Of a DNA stretch of 64,000 bases, positions 24,329 to 32,663 are shown piece by piece; within the stretch, counting starts at the first letter, position 1; each line of letters opens with the position of its first letter. Below the pieces are notes generated by a model that was not told the origin of the DNA, ran no database searches, and worked only from the letters and a program-made list of their open reading frames with translations. Source of the stretch: Isoptericola luteus. Its GTDB lineage: Bacteria > Actinomycetota > Actinomycetes > Actinomycetales > Cellulomonadaceae. Position numbers and translations under genes: made by a program. Location of the stretch: NCBI RefSeq assembly GCF_020297055.1, contig NZ_JAIXCQ010000001.1, positions 383,610 to 447,609 on the forward strand, in the 5' to 3' direction.

Positions 24329-24733
24329 ATGACGTACGAGGTGACCAAGACCGACGAGCAGTGGCGCGCCGAGCTCTCCCCGCAGGAGTTCGCGGTGCTC
24401 CGCCAGGCCGGCACCGAGCGGGCCTGGACGGGTGAGCTGCTCGGCGAGCAGCGGACCGGTGTGTACCGGTGTCGGGCCTGCGGGCACGAGCTGTTCCGCA
24501 GCGAGACCAAGTTCGAGTCGCACTGCGGGTGGCCGTCGTTCTACACGCCGCTCGCGGAAGACCGGGTAGAGCTGATCGAGGACCGTTCGGCGGGGATGGT
24601 CCGTACCGAGGTGCGGTGCGCCGGCTGCGGCTCGCACCTGGGCCACGTGTTCGACGACGCGCCGCAGACGCCCACGGGCGACCGCTTCTGCATGAACTCG
24701 GTGAGCCTGGCGTTCGAGCCCACCGAGGGCTGA
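24329..24733 (+). CDS. msrB: Peptide-methionine (R)-S-oxide reductase
   Basis: 134-residue enzyme repairing oxidised methionine (R form). Two CxxC zinc pairs are present (CRACGHELF and CAGCGSHLG), along with the substrate motif HCGWPSFY and the catalytic cysteine in DRFCMNSVSLAF near residue 121. GGAGGT lies six bases before ATG 24329. It is followed by a perfect terminator, so it is likely monocistronic. Confidence 0.96.
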   Translation: MTYEVTKTDEQWRAELSPQEFAVLRQAGTERAWTGELLGEQRTGVYRCRACGHELFRSETKFESHCGWPSFYTPLAEDRVELIEDRSAGMVRTEVRCAGCGSHLGHVFDDAPQTPTGDRFCMNSVSLAFEPTEG

Positions 24734-24753
24734 GCGCCGGCGGCGGGACCACA

Positions 24754-24791
24754 CGACGGGGGACCTACCGGTACCGGTAGGTCCCCCGTCG
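24754..24791. terminator. Perfect 19-bp-arm palindrome after msrB
   Basis: 38 bases form a perfect palindrome starting CGACGGGGGACCTACCGGT, centred between 24772 and 24773. It probably terminates msrB; the absence of any loop bases is unusual and would permit cruciform extrusion. Confidence 0.75.
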
Positions 24792-24835
24792 CACGTGCGC
24801 GGCGCGATGCCCCGCCGTGCCGCTAGGGTCGACGG

Positions 24836-25564
24836 GTGACCGAGCTGCGGCAAGATCCGGCCCCCGGCCACCTCGTGAACCTTCGGGACGTCGCGACGGC
24901 GGACGAAGGGCTGCGCCCCGGGGTGCTGCTGCGCTCCGACGCCCCGCGCCGGGGCGACGCGCCGCCGCCGGGCGTCGTGTGGCCGCCGCGCACGGTGCTG
25001 GACCTGCGTGACCTCGCGGAGAAGCGGTTCGAGCACCCCCTGGCGGGCACCGCACGCGTCGTCGACCTGCCGTTGCTCGACGGCGCGACGACGGCCGGCG
25101 TCATGGTGCCGGCCATGATCCCCGGGCTCGGCGAGCTCTACCTGCAGATCCTGGACGGGGTCGGCGCCGCCCGGCTCGTGGAGGCCGTGGGCTGGGTCGC
25201 GGCGGGTCACGGCCCGGTCCTCGTCCACTGCACCGCCGGGAAGGACCGTACGGGGGTCACGGTGGCGCTCGTCCTCGCGCTGCTGGGGCTGCCCCGGCAG
25301 CGGATCGTGGCCGACTACGAGCAGACCGCGTCGAACATGCCCGGGGTCCTCGCCCGGGCGTCCGCGACGGCCCGCCTGCCGGAGCCCGACCGTCACCTGC
25401 TCGCGGCGCTGCCGCCCGAGCTCCTCACGGCGCCCGGCTGGGCGATCGAGACGGTCCTGGACCGGCTCGAGGCCCACGACGGCGGTGCAGCGGGCTGGTT
25501 CCTGGCCCGCGGCGGCGACGTGTCGACGCTGGACGTGCTGCGGAGCCGCCTCCTGGTGGGATGA
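24836..25564 (+). CDS. Tyrosine/serine protein phosphatase, PtpB-like
   Basis: 242-residue phosphatase with the P-loop HCTAGKDRTGVTVAL, whose Cys and Arg bind phosphate, and the family N-terminal segment NLRDVATADEGLRPGVLLRSDAP. It resembles the PtpB-type dual-specificity/lipid phosphatases of actinobacteria. The GTG at 24836 is preceded by TAGGGT exactly six bases upstream, indicating a leaderless mRNA. The stop is two bases from the convergent MarR gene. The target is unknown. Confidence 0.88.
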   Translation: MTELRQDPAPGHLVNLRDVATADEGLRPGVLLRSDAPRRGDAPPPGVVWPPRTVLDLRDLAEKRFEHPLAGTARVVDLPLLDGATTAGVMVPAMIPGLGELYLQILDGVGAARLVEAVGWVAAGHGPVLVHCTAGKDRTGVTVALVLALLGLPRQRIVADYEQTASNMPGVLARASATARLPEPDRHLLAALPPELLTAPGWAIETVLDRLEAHDGGAAGWFLARGGDVSTLDVLRSRLLVG

Positions 25565-25566
25565 GG

Positions 25567-26049
25567 TCAGCGCTGCTGGTCGCGCCAGGCCACGAAGTCG
25601 GCCGAGTACCGGCGCAGGAGCGTGGAGAGGGTGCCGACGTCGCTGCCGTCCCAGCCGTCGAGGGCCTGCTTGAGCATCTCGACCCGGCTGTCGCGCGCAC
25701 GGGCGAACCGGGCGGCGCCGTCCTTGGTGAGGGTGATCTGCTGGCCCCGGGTGTCCTCGGGGTCCACCTCCCGGTGCACCAGGCCGAGCTTGACCAGCCG
25801 GCTGAGCTGGCGGGAGACGGTGGCCCGGCCCACGCCGAAGTGCGCGGCCAGATCCGACCCGCGGATCCCTGGGTGCGAGTCGATGTGGGCGAGCAGCGGG
25901 TATGCCGAGGCGTCGAGCTCGGGATGTACCCGGCGAGCCGTCTGCGCGGAGGAGGACTGGGCGCGCCGGATGAGCGTGCGGAGCTCGTGTTCGAGAGCGC
26001 CGTACGGATCGGTCTCCGGGTCGGGCAACGGGGCGGCAGCGTCGTGCAT
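25567..26049 (-). CDS. MarR-family transcriptional regulator (first)
   Basis: 160-residue winged-helix dimeric regulator: DNA-binding part HPGIRGSDLAAHFGVGRATVSRQLSRLVKLGLVHREVDPEDTRGQQITLT with the wing DPEDTRG. The C-terminal helices DSRVEMLKQALDGWDG form the dimer interface. ATG 26049 has CATGAT (26056-26061) six bases upstream on the minus strand. It lies downstream of the drug exporter but is separated from it by a palindromic terminator, so it is probably its own unit. Ligand unknown. Confidence 0.88.
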   Translation of the reverse strand: MHDAAAPLPDPETDPYGALEHELRTLIRRAQSSSAQTARRVHPELDASAYPLLAHIDSHPGIRGSDLAAHFGVGRATVSRQLSRLVKLGLVHREVDPEDTRGQQITLTKDGAARFARARDSRVEMLKQALDGWDGSDVGTLSTLLRRYSADFVAWRDQQR

Positions 26050-26086
26050 GCGCCCATCATGTCCGTAGGACGAGGCAAACGGGAGC

Positions 26087-26126
26087 GGCCGAGGGGGCGA
26101 ACCTTCGAAGGTTCGCCCCCTCGGCC
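26087..26126. terminator. Perfect 20-bp-arm palindrome after the DHA2 exporter gene
   Basis: 40 bases starting GGCCGAGGGGGCGAACCTTC are perfectly palindromic about 26106/26107. It lies downstream of the exporter stop on the minus strand and just upstream of the first MarR promoter. It is a likely terminator; it could also be a regulator site because it abuts that promoter. Confidence 0.7.
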
Positions 26127-26193
26127 GGGTGAAATCCGCGTGACGGGCGGGTGCCCGGCTCCGCAGGGCCGCCACGGCACCGTCCGGAGCCCG

Positions 26194-27813
26194 TCAGGAG
26201 GCCGTCGCGACCCTCTCCGCGCGCTCGTCCTGGCGTCCCTCGTCGAGCACCTGCTCGATGCCGGAGCGCTGCCCCAGCGGGACCTCCTTGATGAACAGGA
26301 CGGCGATCAGCGAGATGACGGCCATGGGGACGGCGTACAGGAAGATCGTCGTGATGCCGGTCGAGTAGGACGCCTCGATGACCCCGCGCACGGACTCGGG
26401 CACCTGCGAGAGGTCTGGAACGGCGCCGCTGTCGTCGCCGATCGCGGTGGCGGGGATGCCGAGCTGGGCCAGGCCGGTGGTCATCTCCGTCTTGACCTTC
26501 GCGGCCATGACGGCGCCGAGGGCGGAGACGCCGATCGCGCCACCGAGCGAACGGAAGAACGCGACCCCGGAGGTGCCGGACCCCATCTCGCGCACGTCCA
26601 GCGTGTTCTGCGTGGCGAGCACCAGGTTCTGCATGAGCGCGCCCACGGAGAGTCCCAGGCCGAACAGGTACACGGAGATGAGCACGAAGCTCGTGTCGAC
26701 CTCGATCGTGGACAGGGCGAACAGGGACGCGGTCAGGACGGCGGCGCCGCCGACCATGATGGCCTTGTACCGCCCCGTGTTCGAGATGATCCGGCCCAGG
26801 ACGATGCCGGCGAGCATCGTGCCGACCACCATCGGGATGGTGAGCAGACCCGACTCGGTGGGGGTCTTCGCCCGCGCGAGCTGGAAGTACTGGGCGAGGA
26901 ACACCGCGGTGCCGAACATCGCGACGCCCACCGAGGCGGAGGCGACCACCGAGAGCACGAAGGTGCGGTTGCGGAACAGGTGGAGCGGGATGATGGGTTC
27001 TGCGGCGGCCTTCTCGACGAAGACCGTGACCAGGAGGGCGACGAGCGCGGCGCCCACCATCGCGGCGGTCTGCCACGAGGCCCACGCGAACTGGTCGCCC
27101 GCGAACGTGACCCACAGCAGCAGGAGGGCGACGGCGACCGCGATGAGGCCCGCGCCCGCGTAGTCGATCTTGACCGCGCGCTTCGTGACCGGCGGCAGGT
27201 GCAGGGTCTTCTGCAGCACCAGGAAGGCGGCCACCGCGAACGGGACGCCGACGAAGAACGTCCAGCGCCAGCCGACGGAGTCGGTGAGCACGCCGCCGAG
27301 CAGCGGGCCGCCGATCTGCGCGACGGCCATGACGCCACCCATCAGGCCCATGTACTTGCCGCGCTCGCGAGGGCTGATGATGTCGGCCATCAGCACGGTC
27401 GCGAGAGCGGTGAGGCCGCCCGCGCCGATCCCCTGCAGAGCACGGAAACCGATGAGCGTCTCGATGTTCTGCGACAGCCCTGCGGCGGCCGCCGAGACGA
27501 CGGTGATCGCCAGCGCGACCTGCATGAGCGTCTTGCGGTTGGTGAGGTCGGCGAGCTTGCCCCACAACGGGGTCGAGATCGTCATCGTCAGCAGCATCGC
27601 CGTGACGACCCAGGTGTACGAGTGCTGCGAGCCGCCGAGCTCGTTGACGATCTTGGGGAGCGACGTCGAGACGATGGTCGTGGCGAGCAGCGACACGAAG
27701 ACGCCGAGCATGATGCCCGAGAGCGCCTCGAGCACCTCGCGGCGGGTCATGGCGGGGGCGGCAGGTGCGAGGGATTCTCGGGTGCCGGGCGCAGGGGTGG
27801 GGGCAGTGGTCAT
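26194..27813 (-). CDS. DHA2-family (EmrB/QacA-type) multidrug MFS exporter
   Basis: 539-residue proton-coupled efflux pump with about 14 transmembrane helices. Visible motifs: TPLWGKLADLTNRKTLMQ (motif A) and the motif C-like GVMAVAQIGGPLLGGVLTDSVGWRWTFFVGVPF of exporters. The C-terminal 30 residues are charged and cytoplasmic. ATG 27813 overlaps the MarR stop as ATGA, so pump and repressor are co-translated and the MarR protein most likely controls the pump in response to a toxic compound. Confidence 0.92.
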   Translation of the reverse strand: MTTAPTPAPGTRESLAPAAPAMTRREVLEALSGIMLGVFVSLLATTIVSTSLPKIVNELGGSQHSYTWVVTAMLLTMTISTPLWGKLADLTNRKTLMQVALAITVVSAAAAGLSQNIETLIGFRALQGIGAGGLTALATVLMADIISPRERGKYMGLMGGVMAVAQIGGPLLGGVLTDSVGWRWTFFVGVPFAVAAFLVLQKTLHLPPVTKRAVKIDYAGAGLIAVAVALLLLWVTFAGDQFAWASWQTAAMVGAALVALLVTVFVEKAAAEPIIPLHLFRNRTFVLSVVASASVGVAMFGTAVFLAQYFQLARAKTPTESGLLTIPMVVGTMLAGIVLGRIISNTGRYKAIMVGGAAVLTASLFALSTIEVDTSFVLISVYLFGLGLSVGALMQNLVLATQNTLDVREMGSGTSGVAFFRSLGGAIGVSALGAVMAAKVKTEMTTGLAQLGIPATAIGDDSGAVPDLSQVPESVRGVIEASYSTGITTIFLYAVPMAVISLIAVLFIKEVPLGQRSGIEQVLDEGRQDERAERVATAS

Positions 27814-28286
27814 CGGGCGGAGATCTCCTCGGGCGCCAGGGCGCGGTCGTGGGTCGAGGTGAGAGCGGCCGCGACGCTGCGGATCCGGGAGGTGGCGTCG
27901 GCGAGGTCCTGCTCCGACCAGTCGGAGAAGGCCTCGGAGACGAGGATGTCGATCCGGCGGAACGACGCCTCCGCGAGGTCGCGGCCGGCGTCGGTGAGCT
28001 TGAGGGTGCGAGCGCGGCGGTCGTCGTCGTCCACGGTGCGCAGCACGAGCCCGGAGTCGACGAGTGCGCTCACCTGCCGGCTCGCGACGGAGACGTCGAC
28101 GCGGAGCCTGTTGGCGACGTCGGTGAGCTGAACCCGCCCGCAGCGGGTGAGGAGGTGGAGCACGCCGAGCGTGGCGCGGGACAGCTCGAGGTCGCGTGCC
28201 ACCAGCGTCCCGGCCTCTCGCTGGGCGCGGGAGAGCTCCTCGAGCGACTGCACGAGGTCGCGGGCGGAGTGCGGGGAGACGGGCAT
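27810..28286 (-). CDS. MarR-family repressor of the DHA2 exporter operon
   Basis: 158-residue MarR protein: ARDLELSRATLGVLHLLTRCGRVQLTDVANRLRVDVSVASRQVSALVDSGLVLRTVDDDDRRARTLKLT shows the helix-turn-helix and the wing DDDDRRAR. Its gene is first in a two-gene operon with the exporter, and palindromes containing CTTGCAG overlap the promoter, so negative autoregulation is expected. AAGG lies six bases before ATG 28286. Confidence 0.9.
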   Translation of the reverse strand: MPVSPHSARDLVQSLEELSRAQREAGTLVARDLELSRATLGVLHLLTRCGRVQLTDVANRLRVDVSVASRQVSALVDSGLVLRTVDDDDRRARTLKLTDAGRDLAEASFRRIDILVSEAFSDWSEQDLADATSRIRSVAAALTSTHDRALAPEEISAR

Positions 28287-28359
28287 GGAGAACCTTCGAG
28301 GGAGGTGAGAGGAGGGGCCTGGGCCGACGGCCCGGCGGTGCGGCCCGACCGGGCCGGTC

Positions 28360-28411
28360 CTTGCAGACTGCAAGCATAAAGACAATGCTTGCAGCAAGCA
28401 AGTTTGCAGGT
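28360..28411 (-). promoter_or_regulatory. MarR-exporter promoter with palindromic operators
   Basis: On the minus strand, TTGCTT (28396-28401) and TATGCT (28373-28378) are separated by 17 bases. CTTGCAGACTGCAAG (28360-28374) is a perfect 7-1-7 palindrome overlapping the downstream edge of the -10. A second set, AAGCAT/ATGCTT (28373-28391) and CTTGCAGCAAG (28389-28399), covers the spacer and -35. Repressor binding would occlude polymerase. Confidence 0.75.
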
Positions 28412-28421
28412 GGACGAGAGA

Positions 28422-28447
28422 CCGGGGTGCCCGGCAGGGCACCCCGG
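28422..28447 (-). terminator. Terminator of the sugar porter gene
   Basis: CCGGGGTGCCC and GGGCACCCCGG form a perfect 11-bp stem with a four-base loop, directly downstream of the sugar porter stop on the minus strand. It insulates the MarR promoter. Confidence 0.75.
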
Positions 28448-28462
28448 CCCCGGGCGTCGCCG

Positions 28463-29902
28463 TCAGTCGCGGCGGTACGCCTCGCCCGACATGTCCTCCA
28501 GCTCGACGCCCTTCGTCTCCGGGATCTTGCCCAGCACGAAGAAGAACGACAGCACGGCGAAGACCGCGTACATGAGGTACGGCACCGCGGGGCCGAACGT
28601 CGCGAGCATCGGCGGGAACGTCAGGGTGATGAGGAAGTTGGCGATCCAGTTGGCCGCCGCGCCGACGCCGAGGGCGGCCGCGCGGATCCGGTTGGGGAAC
28701 ATCTCGCCGAGCAGCACCCACATGAGCGGGCCCCAGGTGGCGCCGAAGAAGACCACGAACGCGTTCGCCGCCACCAGCGCGACCACGTTCCACGGGCTGC
28801 CGAGCGTGATGTCCTCGCCGCTGCCGGTCGCCTGGGTGAAGGCCACCGCCATCAGGCCCAGCGACACCGCCATCCCCGCAGAACCGACGAGCAGCAGCGG
28901 GCGCCGGCCGACCTTGTCGATGAGGGCGATCGCGATGAACGTCACGGCCACGTTCGTCACGGCGGTGATCGTCGAGACCAGGAACGCCTGGGACTCGTCG
29001 AAGCCGACCGCCTGCCACAGCGTCGTGGAGTAGTAGAAGATCACGTTGATCCCCACGAACTGCTGGAACACCGCCATGACGATGCCGACCCACACGATCG
29101 GCTTGAGCCCGAACCGGTCCCCGCGGAGCGAGCCCAGCTCGGCGTTCGTCTCGTCCTGCTGGATGGACCGATGGATCTGGGCGATCCGGTCGTCGACGTC
29201 CTCGTCCGGCCCGAGCACCGACGCCAGCACCCGGCGCGCGTCGGCGTCCTTGCCCCGGGCCACCAGGTAGCGCGGCGACTCCGGCATCCGTATCGCGAGA
29301 AGGCCGTAGACGGCGGCCGGGACCACGGCGACGAGGAACATCCACCGCCAGGCCTCCCACCCCAGCCACAGCTCGTTCGCGGCGCCGCCCGCGCTCGTCG
29401 CGAGAATCTGGTCGGACAGCAGGGCGGTGAAGATACCGACGGTGATCGCGAGCTGCTGCAGCGAGCCGAGGCGGCCGCGCATCGTGGCCGGCGCGATCTC
29501 GGCGATGTAGGCGGGCGCGATCACCGACGCGATGCCGATGCCGAGCCCGGCCATGAAGCGCCACAGGGCGAGGTCCCAGGCGCTCCACGCGATGGCCGAC
29601 AGGATCGACGAGACGAAGAACAGGACCGCCCCGAGGACCATGACGTGCGTCCGGCCCCACCGGTCGGCGAGCTTGCCGCCGGACCAGGCACCCAGAGCGC
29701 AGCCGAGCAGGGCGATCGCGACGACCAGACCCGTCACGGTGGAGCTCAGCTCGAACTGCCCCTGGACCGCGTCGACGGCACCGTTGATGACCGACGAGTC
29801 GAAGCCGAACAGGAAGCCTCCGACGGCGGCGGCCACGGCCAGGCCGATGGCCTTGCGGTGCGCGCTCTGGGCGTTCGCGGATGTCGGTGACGCGTTCGTC
29901 AT
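28463..29902 (-). CDS. MFS sugar porter-family transporter
   Basis: 479-residue, 12-helix proton/sugar symporter type. Diagnostic motifs are GGFLFGFDSSVINGA in helix 1, KLADRWGRTHVM, RMPESPRYLVARG after helix 6, QQFVGINVIFYYS in helix 7, DKVGRRPLL and the C-terminal KIPETKGVELEDM. These place it with XylE/GLUT-like importers of monosaccharides such as xylose, glucose or galactose; the sugar cannot be chosen. GAGGA lies five bases before ATG 29902. It is monocistronic. Confidence 0.92.
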   Translation of the reverse strand: MTNASPTSANAQSAHRKAIGLAVAAAVGGFLFGFDSSVINGAVDAVQGQFELSSTVTGLVVAIALLGCALGAWSGGKLADRWGRTHVMVLGAVLFFVSSILSAIAWSAWDLALWRFMAGLGIGIASVIAPAYIAEIAPATMRGRLGSLQQLAITVGIFTALLSDQILATSAGGAANELWLGWEAWRWMFLVAVVPAAVYGLLAIRMPESPRYLVARGKDADARRVLASVLGPDEDVDDRIAQIHRSIQQDETNAELGSLRGDRFGLKPIVWVGIVMAVFQQFVGINVIFYYSTTLWQAVGFDESQAFLVSTITAVTNVAVTFIAIALIDKVGRRPLLLVGSAGMAVSLGLMAVAFTQATGSGEDITLGSPWNVVALVAANAFVVFFGATWGPLMWVLLGEMFPNRIRAAALGVGAAANWIANFLITLTFPPMLATFGPAVPYLMYAVFAVLSFFFVLGKIPETKGVELEDMSGEAYRRD

Positions 29903-30038
29903 GGTCGTCCTCGCTCCTGCCGGGTCGGGATCGCTGCCTTTCCGATGCTAGGTCCGTCCAGCCTGGTCGGCGCGGGGACGGGCGGACCGCGCGTGCCGTC
30001 GACTGCGGACGGGCCGGGCCGCGGGGGACACTGGGGGG

Positions 30039-30680
30039 ATGGGTGACGTACCGGAGCCGCGCAGGCCACGCCGTCCCGCCATGCTCGACCCGCACACCGC
30101 GGAGCAGCTCGGCGGGCAGGTCGACCCCGAGACGCGGGACGAGATGGCGCACACGACCGCGCGGGCGGTGGTGCACCGGGCTCGGGCCGCAGAGGACCCG
30201 GAGGTCGTGGACCGGCTGATCAGGCTCGTCGAGCGGGAGGGCCTCGACGTCGTCGCCGGGCTGTGGTCCGACGCGACCCCGTCCTCGCTGCCCGGGGCGC
30301 TGTGGCGCCTCTACGTGCTGCGCGAGTGGGTCCGCCGCGACGCGGCCACCGTCACGCTGCGGTACCGGCTCGGCGTCGACGCCGCCCCCGTGCACGAGGT
30401 GGTCGCCGGCGTCCCGCGCCCGCCCGAGCCGCAGGACGTGCGGGCGCTCGCCGACGACGTCCTGTCCGGCGTGTACGCCGGGGACCTGGCGGTCGCGCTG
30501 GAACGTGCCGCGTCGTTCTGCCGGATCCTGGCCACGGGCGCCGCGTTCGACGCCGACGCGCGCGACGTCGCCGACCCCGAGGGGGCCGCCCGCATGACCC
30601 GCGGGGCCGCGGGGCTGGTCCGCACGGCCGAGGAGCTGGAGGCGGCCGCGGCGTCCTGGCGCGCCGGGACCCTCGACTGA
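30039..30680 (+). CDS. Hypothetical protein, leaderless, unknown function
   Basis: 213-residue soluble, mostly helical protein without a recognised domain. It begins MGDVPEPRRPRRPAMLDPHTAEQL and has a central segment SLPGALWRLYVLREWVRRD and a C-terminal helical part rich in Ala/Arg. No cysteine cluster or catalytic motif is evident apart from one Cys in ASFCRIL. GACACT (30027-30032) is six bases before ATG 30039. It precedes the phosphate-transport pair but is separated from it by 326 bases with an independent promoter. Confidence 0.7.
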   Translation: MGDVPEPRRPRRPAMLDPHTAEQLGGQVDPETRDEMAHTTARAVVHRARAAEDPEVVDRLIRLVEREGLDVVAGLWSDATPSSLPGALWRLYVLREWVRRDAATVTLRYRLGVDAAPVHEVVAGVPRPPEPQDVRALADDVLSGVYAGDLAVALERAASFCRILATGAAFDADARDVADPEGAARMTRGAAGLVRTAEELEAAAASWRAGTLD

Positions 30681-30921
30681 GACGCGCCCGGAGCGGAACC
30701 GCAGGCTCGGTTGACAACGGCTCGACCGAGACGGAGGTGCAGCGCAGGGTGTGGGCCGAGGGACGAGGTCGGCCCACGGGCGGGTTTACGATGGTCGCGC
30801 GACGTCGGGCCGCGGTAGCCCCGGGCTCCATCTTCAGCCGCTACGAGCGGCCGCGCGCCGAGAGGCGCTCCCGGTCCGGCGTCGCACTCCGACCCCACCG
30901 ACGCTGGTTCGCGGGGTGATC
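30681..30921. other. Gene-free stretch before the PHO box
   Basis: No supported gene. TTGACA occurs near 30711 without a fitting -10, and TACGAT (30787-30792) could be a -10. A 42-codon ORF (30791-30919, MVARRRAAVAPGSIFSRYE) exists but its composition is Arg-rich and it has no ribosome site, so it is not called. Confidence 0.4.
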
Positions 30922-30969
30922 GTTCACCGTTCGTTCAACTGGTCTTGCGGTGCGCGCCCGCCCTACTCT
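30922..30969 (+). promoter_or_regulatory. PHO box and promoter of the DUF47-pit operon
   Basis: GTTCACC (30922-30928) and GTTCAAC (30933-30939) are exactly 11 bases apart, a near-consensus PhoP box. TACTCT (30964-30969) is a good -10 whose -35 region is poor, as expected for an activator-dependent promoter. The gene after next encodes a phosphate transporter, supporting the assignment. Confidence 0.75.
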
Positions 30970-31006
30970 GTGAGCGACTCAGCGTCTTCAACCTCAGGAG
31001 CTCCAC

Positions 31007-31627
31007 GTGCGCCTGCGCCTGACACCGCGCGACACGACTTTCTTCGACATGTTGGCCACGCTCGCGCAGCACAACGTGACGGGGGCCTCCCTGCTCGCCG
31101 AGCTGCTGGGCGCGCCGCGGTCGGAGCGTGACGCCATCGTGCACAAGCTGTCGGAGGCCGAGCACGTGGCCGACGACGCCACCCACTCGATCATGCGGCG
31201 ACTGAACCAGACGTTCGTCACCCCGTTCGACCGGAACGACATCTACGGCCTCGCCTCCGCACTCGACGACTGCATGGACGCGATGGAGGAGGCCGGCGAC
31301 CTCATCGTCCTGTACAAGGTCGACCAGCTGCCGCTGCGGGTGTCCGAGCAGGTGCAGGTGCTGCAGCGCTGCGCCGAGCTCACGGCCGAGGCGATGCCGC
31401 GCCTGCGGTCGATGGACCAGCTCGCCGACTACTGGGTCGAGATCAACCGGCTCGAGAACCAGGGCGACAAGCTGCACCGCAAGCTCATCGCCCAGATGTT
31501 CGACGACACGACCGACCCGGTGCTGCTCATGAAGCTCAAGGAGATCGTCGACATGCTCGAGGAGGCGGCGGACGCCTTCGAGCGGGTCGCGAACATGGTC
31601 GAGGCCATCGCCCTCAAGGAGTCGTGA
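31007..31627 (+). CDS. DUF47 (PhoU-like) accessory protein of the phosphate transporter
   Basis: 206-residue all-helical protein of the DUF47/PhoU-like family: FFDMLATLAQHNVTGASLLAELL, then HVADDATHSIMRRLNQTFVTPFDRNDIYGLASALDDCMDAMEEAGD. The conserved acidic and His residues probably bind metal clusters. Encoded one base upstream of pit, it presumably regulates the transporter. GTG 31007 has CAGGAG six bases upstream. The upstream PHO box predicts induction by low phosphate. Confidence 0.92.
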   Translation: MRLRLTPRDTTFFDMLATLAQHNVTGASLLAELLGAPRSERDAIVHKLSEAEHVADDATHSIMRRLNQTFVTPFDRNDIYGLASALDDCMDAMEEAGDLIVLYKVDQLPLRVSEQVQVLQRCAELTAEAMPRLRSMDQLADYWVEINRLENQGDKLHRKLIAQMFDDTTDPVLLMKLKEIVDMLEEAADAFERVANMVEAIALKES

Positions 31628-31628
31628 C

Positions 31629-32633
31629 GTGGAGACGGCTCTCGTCGTCCTCGTCGTCGCTCTGGCTCTCGGCTTCGACTACACCAACGGTTTCCACGAC
31701 GCGGCCAACGCGATCGCGACGTCGGTCTCCACGCGGGCGCTGACCCCCCGCGCCGCGCTGCTCATGGCCGCGGTGATGAACTTCGTGGGAGCGCTGCTCG
31801 GCACGGAGGTCGCGGAGACGATCGCGACGTCGATCGTGGACCTGCAGGACGCCTCCAACCACACGGCTCTCGTGGTGGTGTTCTGTGCGCTGATCGGCGC
31901 GATCGCCTGGAACCTCATCACGTGGTGGTTCGGCCTGCCGTCGTCGTCGACCCACTCGCTGATCGGTGGCCTGGTGGGCGCAGGGCTCGCCGGCGGGCTG
32001 CCGATCTACGGTCAGGCGATCGTCGACAAGGTCGTCCTGCCGATGGTCTTCTCGCCGCTCGTCGGCTTCCTGGGCGCCTACCTGGTGATGGTCGCGGTGC
32101 TGTGGATCTTCCGCCGCGCCGCCCCCTCGCGGGTCACCCGCCGGTTCCGGCTGGCGCAGACGGTGTCCGCGGCCGCGATGGCGCTGGGCCACGGCCTGCA
32201 GGACGCGCAGAAGACGATGGGCGTCATCTTCATGGCGCTGCTCACGGTGGGCTGGGCCGACCCGGACGACGGCATCCCGCTGTGGGTCAAGCTGGCCGCG
32301 GCGGGCGCGATCTCGCTGGGCACCTACTCGGGCGGCTGGCGGATCATGCGCACGCTCGGCCGCCGCATCATCGAGCTCGACCCGGCGCGCGGCTTCGTAG
32401 CCGAGTCGGTCTCGGCGCTCGTCCTGTACGCGAACGCGTTCATCCTGCACGCCCCCGTCTCGACGACGCACACGATCACCTCGGCGATCATGGGCGTGGG
32501 GGCTACCCGCCGGCTGTCGGCGGTGCGCTGGGGCGTGGCGGGCAACATCGGCATCGCCTGGGTCCTCACCATCCCCGCGGCGGCCCTCGTCGCGGCCGTC
32601 ACCACGCTGGCGCTGCACCCGCTGCTCTTCTGA
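31629..32633 (+). CDS. pit: PiT-family inorganic phosphate transporter
   Basis: 334-residue membrane transporter that imports phosphate (metal-phosphate) using the proton gradient. The duplicated family signature is clear: GFDYTNGFHDAANAIATSVSTRAL near the N-terminus and GHGLQDAQKTMGVIFMALL in the second half, with PSSSTHSLIGGLVGAG and PVSTTHTITSAIMGVG as paired re-entrant motifs. GTG 31629 follows AAGGAG, and the DUF47 stop is one base away. Confidence 0.93.
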   Translation: METALVVLVVALALGFDYTNGFHDAANAIATSVSTRALTPRAALLMAAVMNFVGALLGTEVAETIATSIVDLQDASNHTALVVVFCALIGAIAWNLITWWFGLPSSSTHSLIGGLVGAGLAGGLPIYGQAIVDKVVLPMVFSPLVGFLGAYLVMVAVLWIFRRAAPSRVTRRFRLAQTVSAAAMALGHGLQDAQKTMGVIFMALLTVGWADPDDGIPLWVKLAAAGAISLGTYSGGWRIMRTLGRRIIELDPARGFVAESVSALVLYANAFILHAPVSTTHTITSAIMGVGATRRLSAVRWGVAGNIGIAWVLTIPAAALVAAVTTLALHPLLF

Positions 32634-32663
32634 CGCCACCTCTGACGCGCCGCGCCCTGCCGG

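Noticed and set aside
30791-30919. A 42-codon ORF (MVARRRAAV...) before the phosphate operon.
   Set aside because: No ribosome site, Arg-rich shadow composition and overlap with a probable promoter region; not enough support for a gene.
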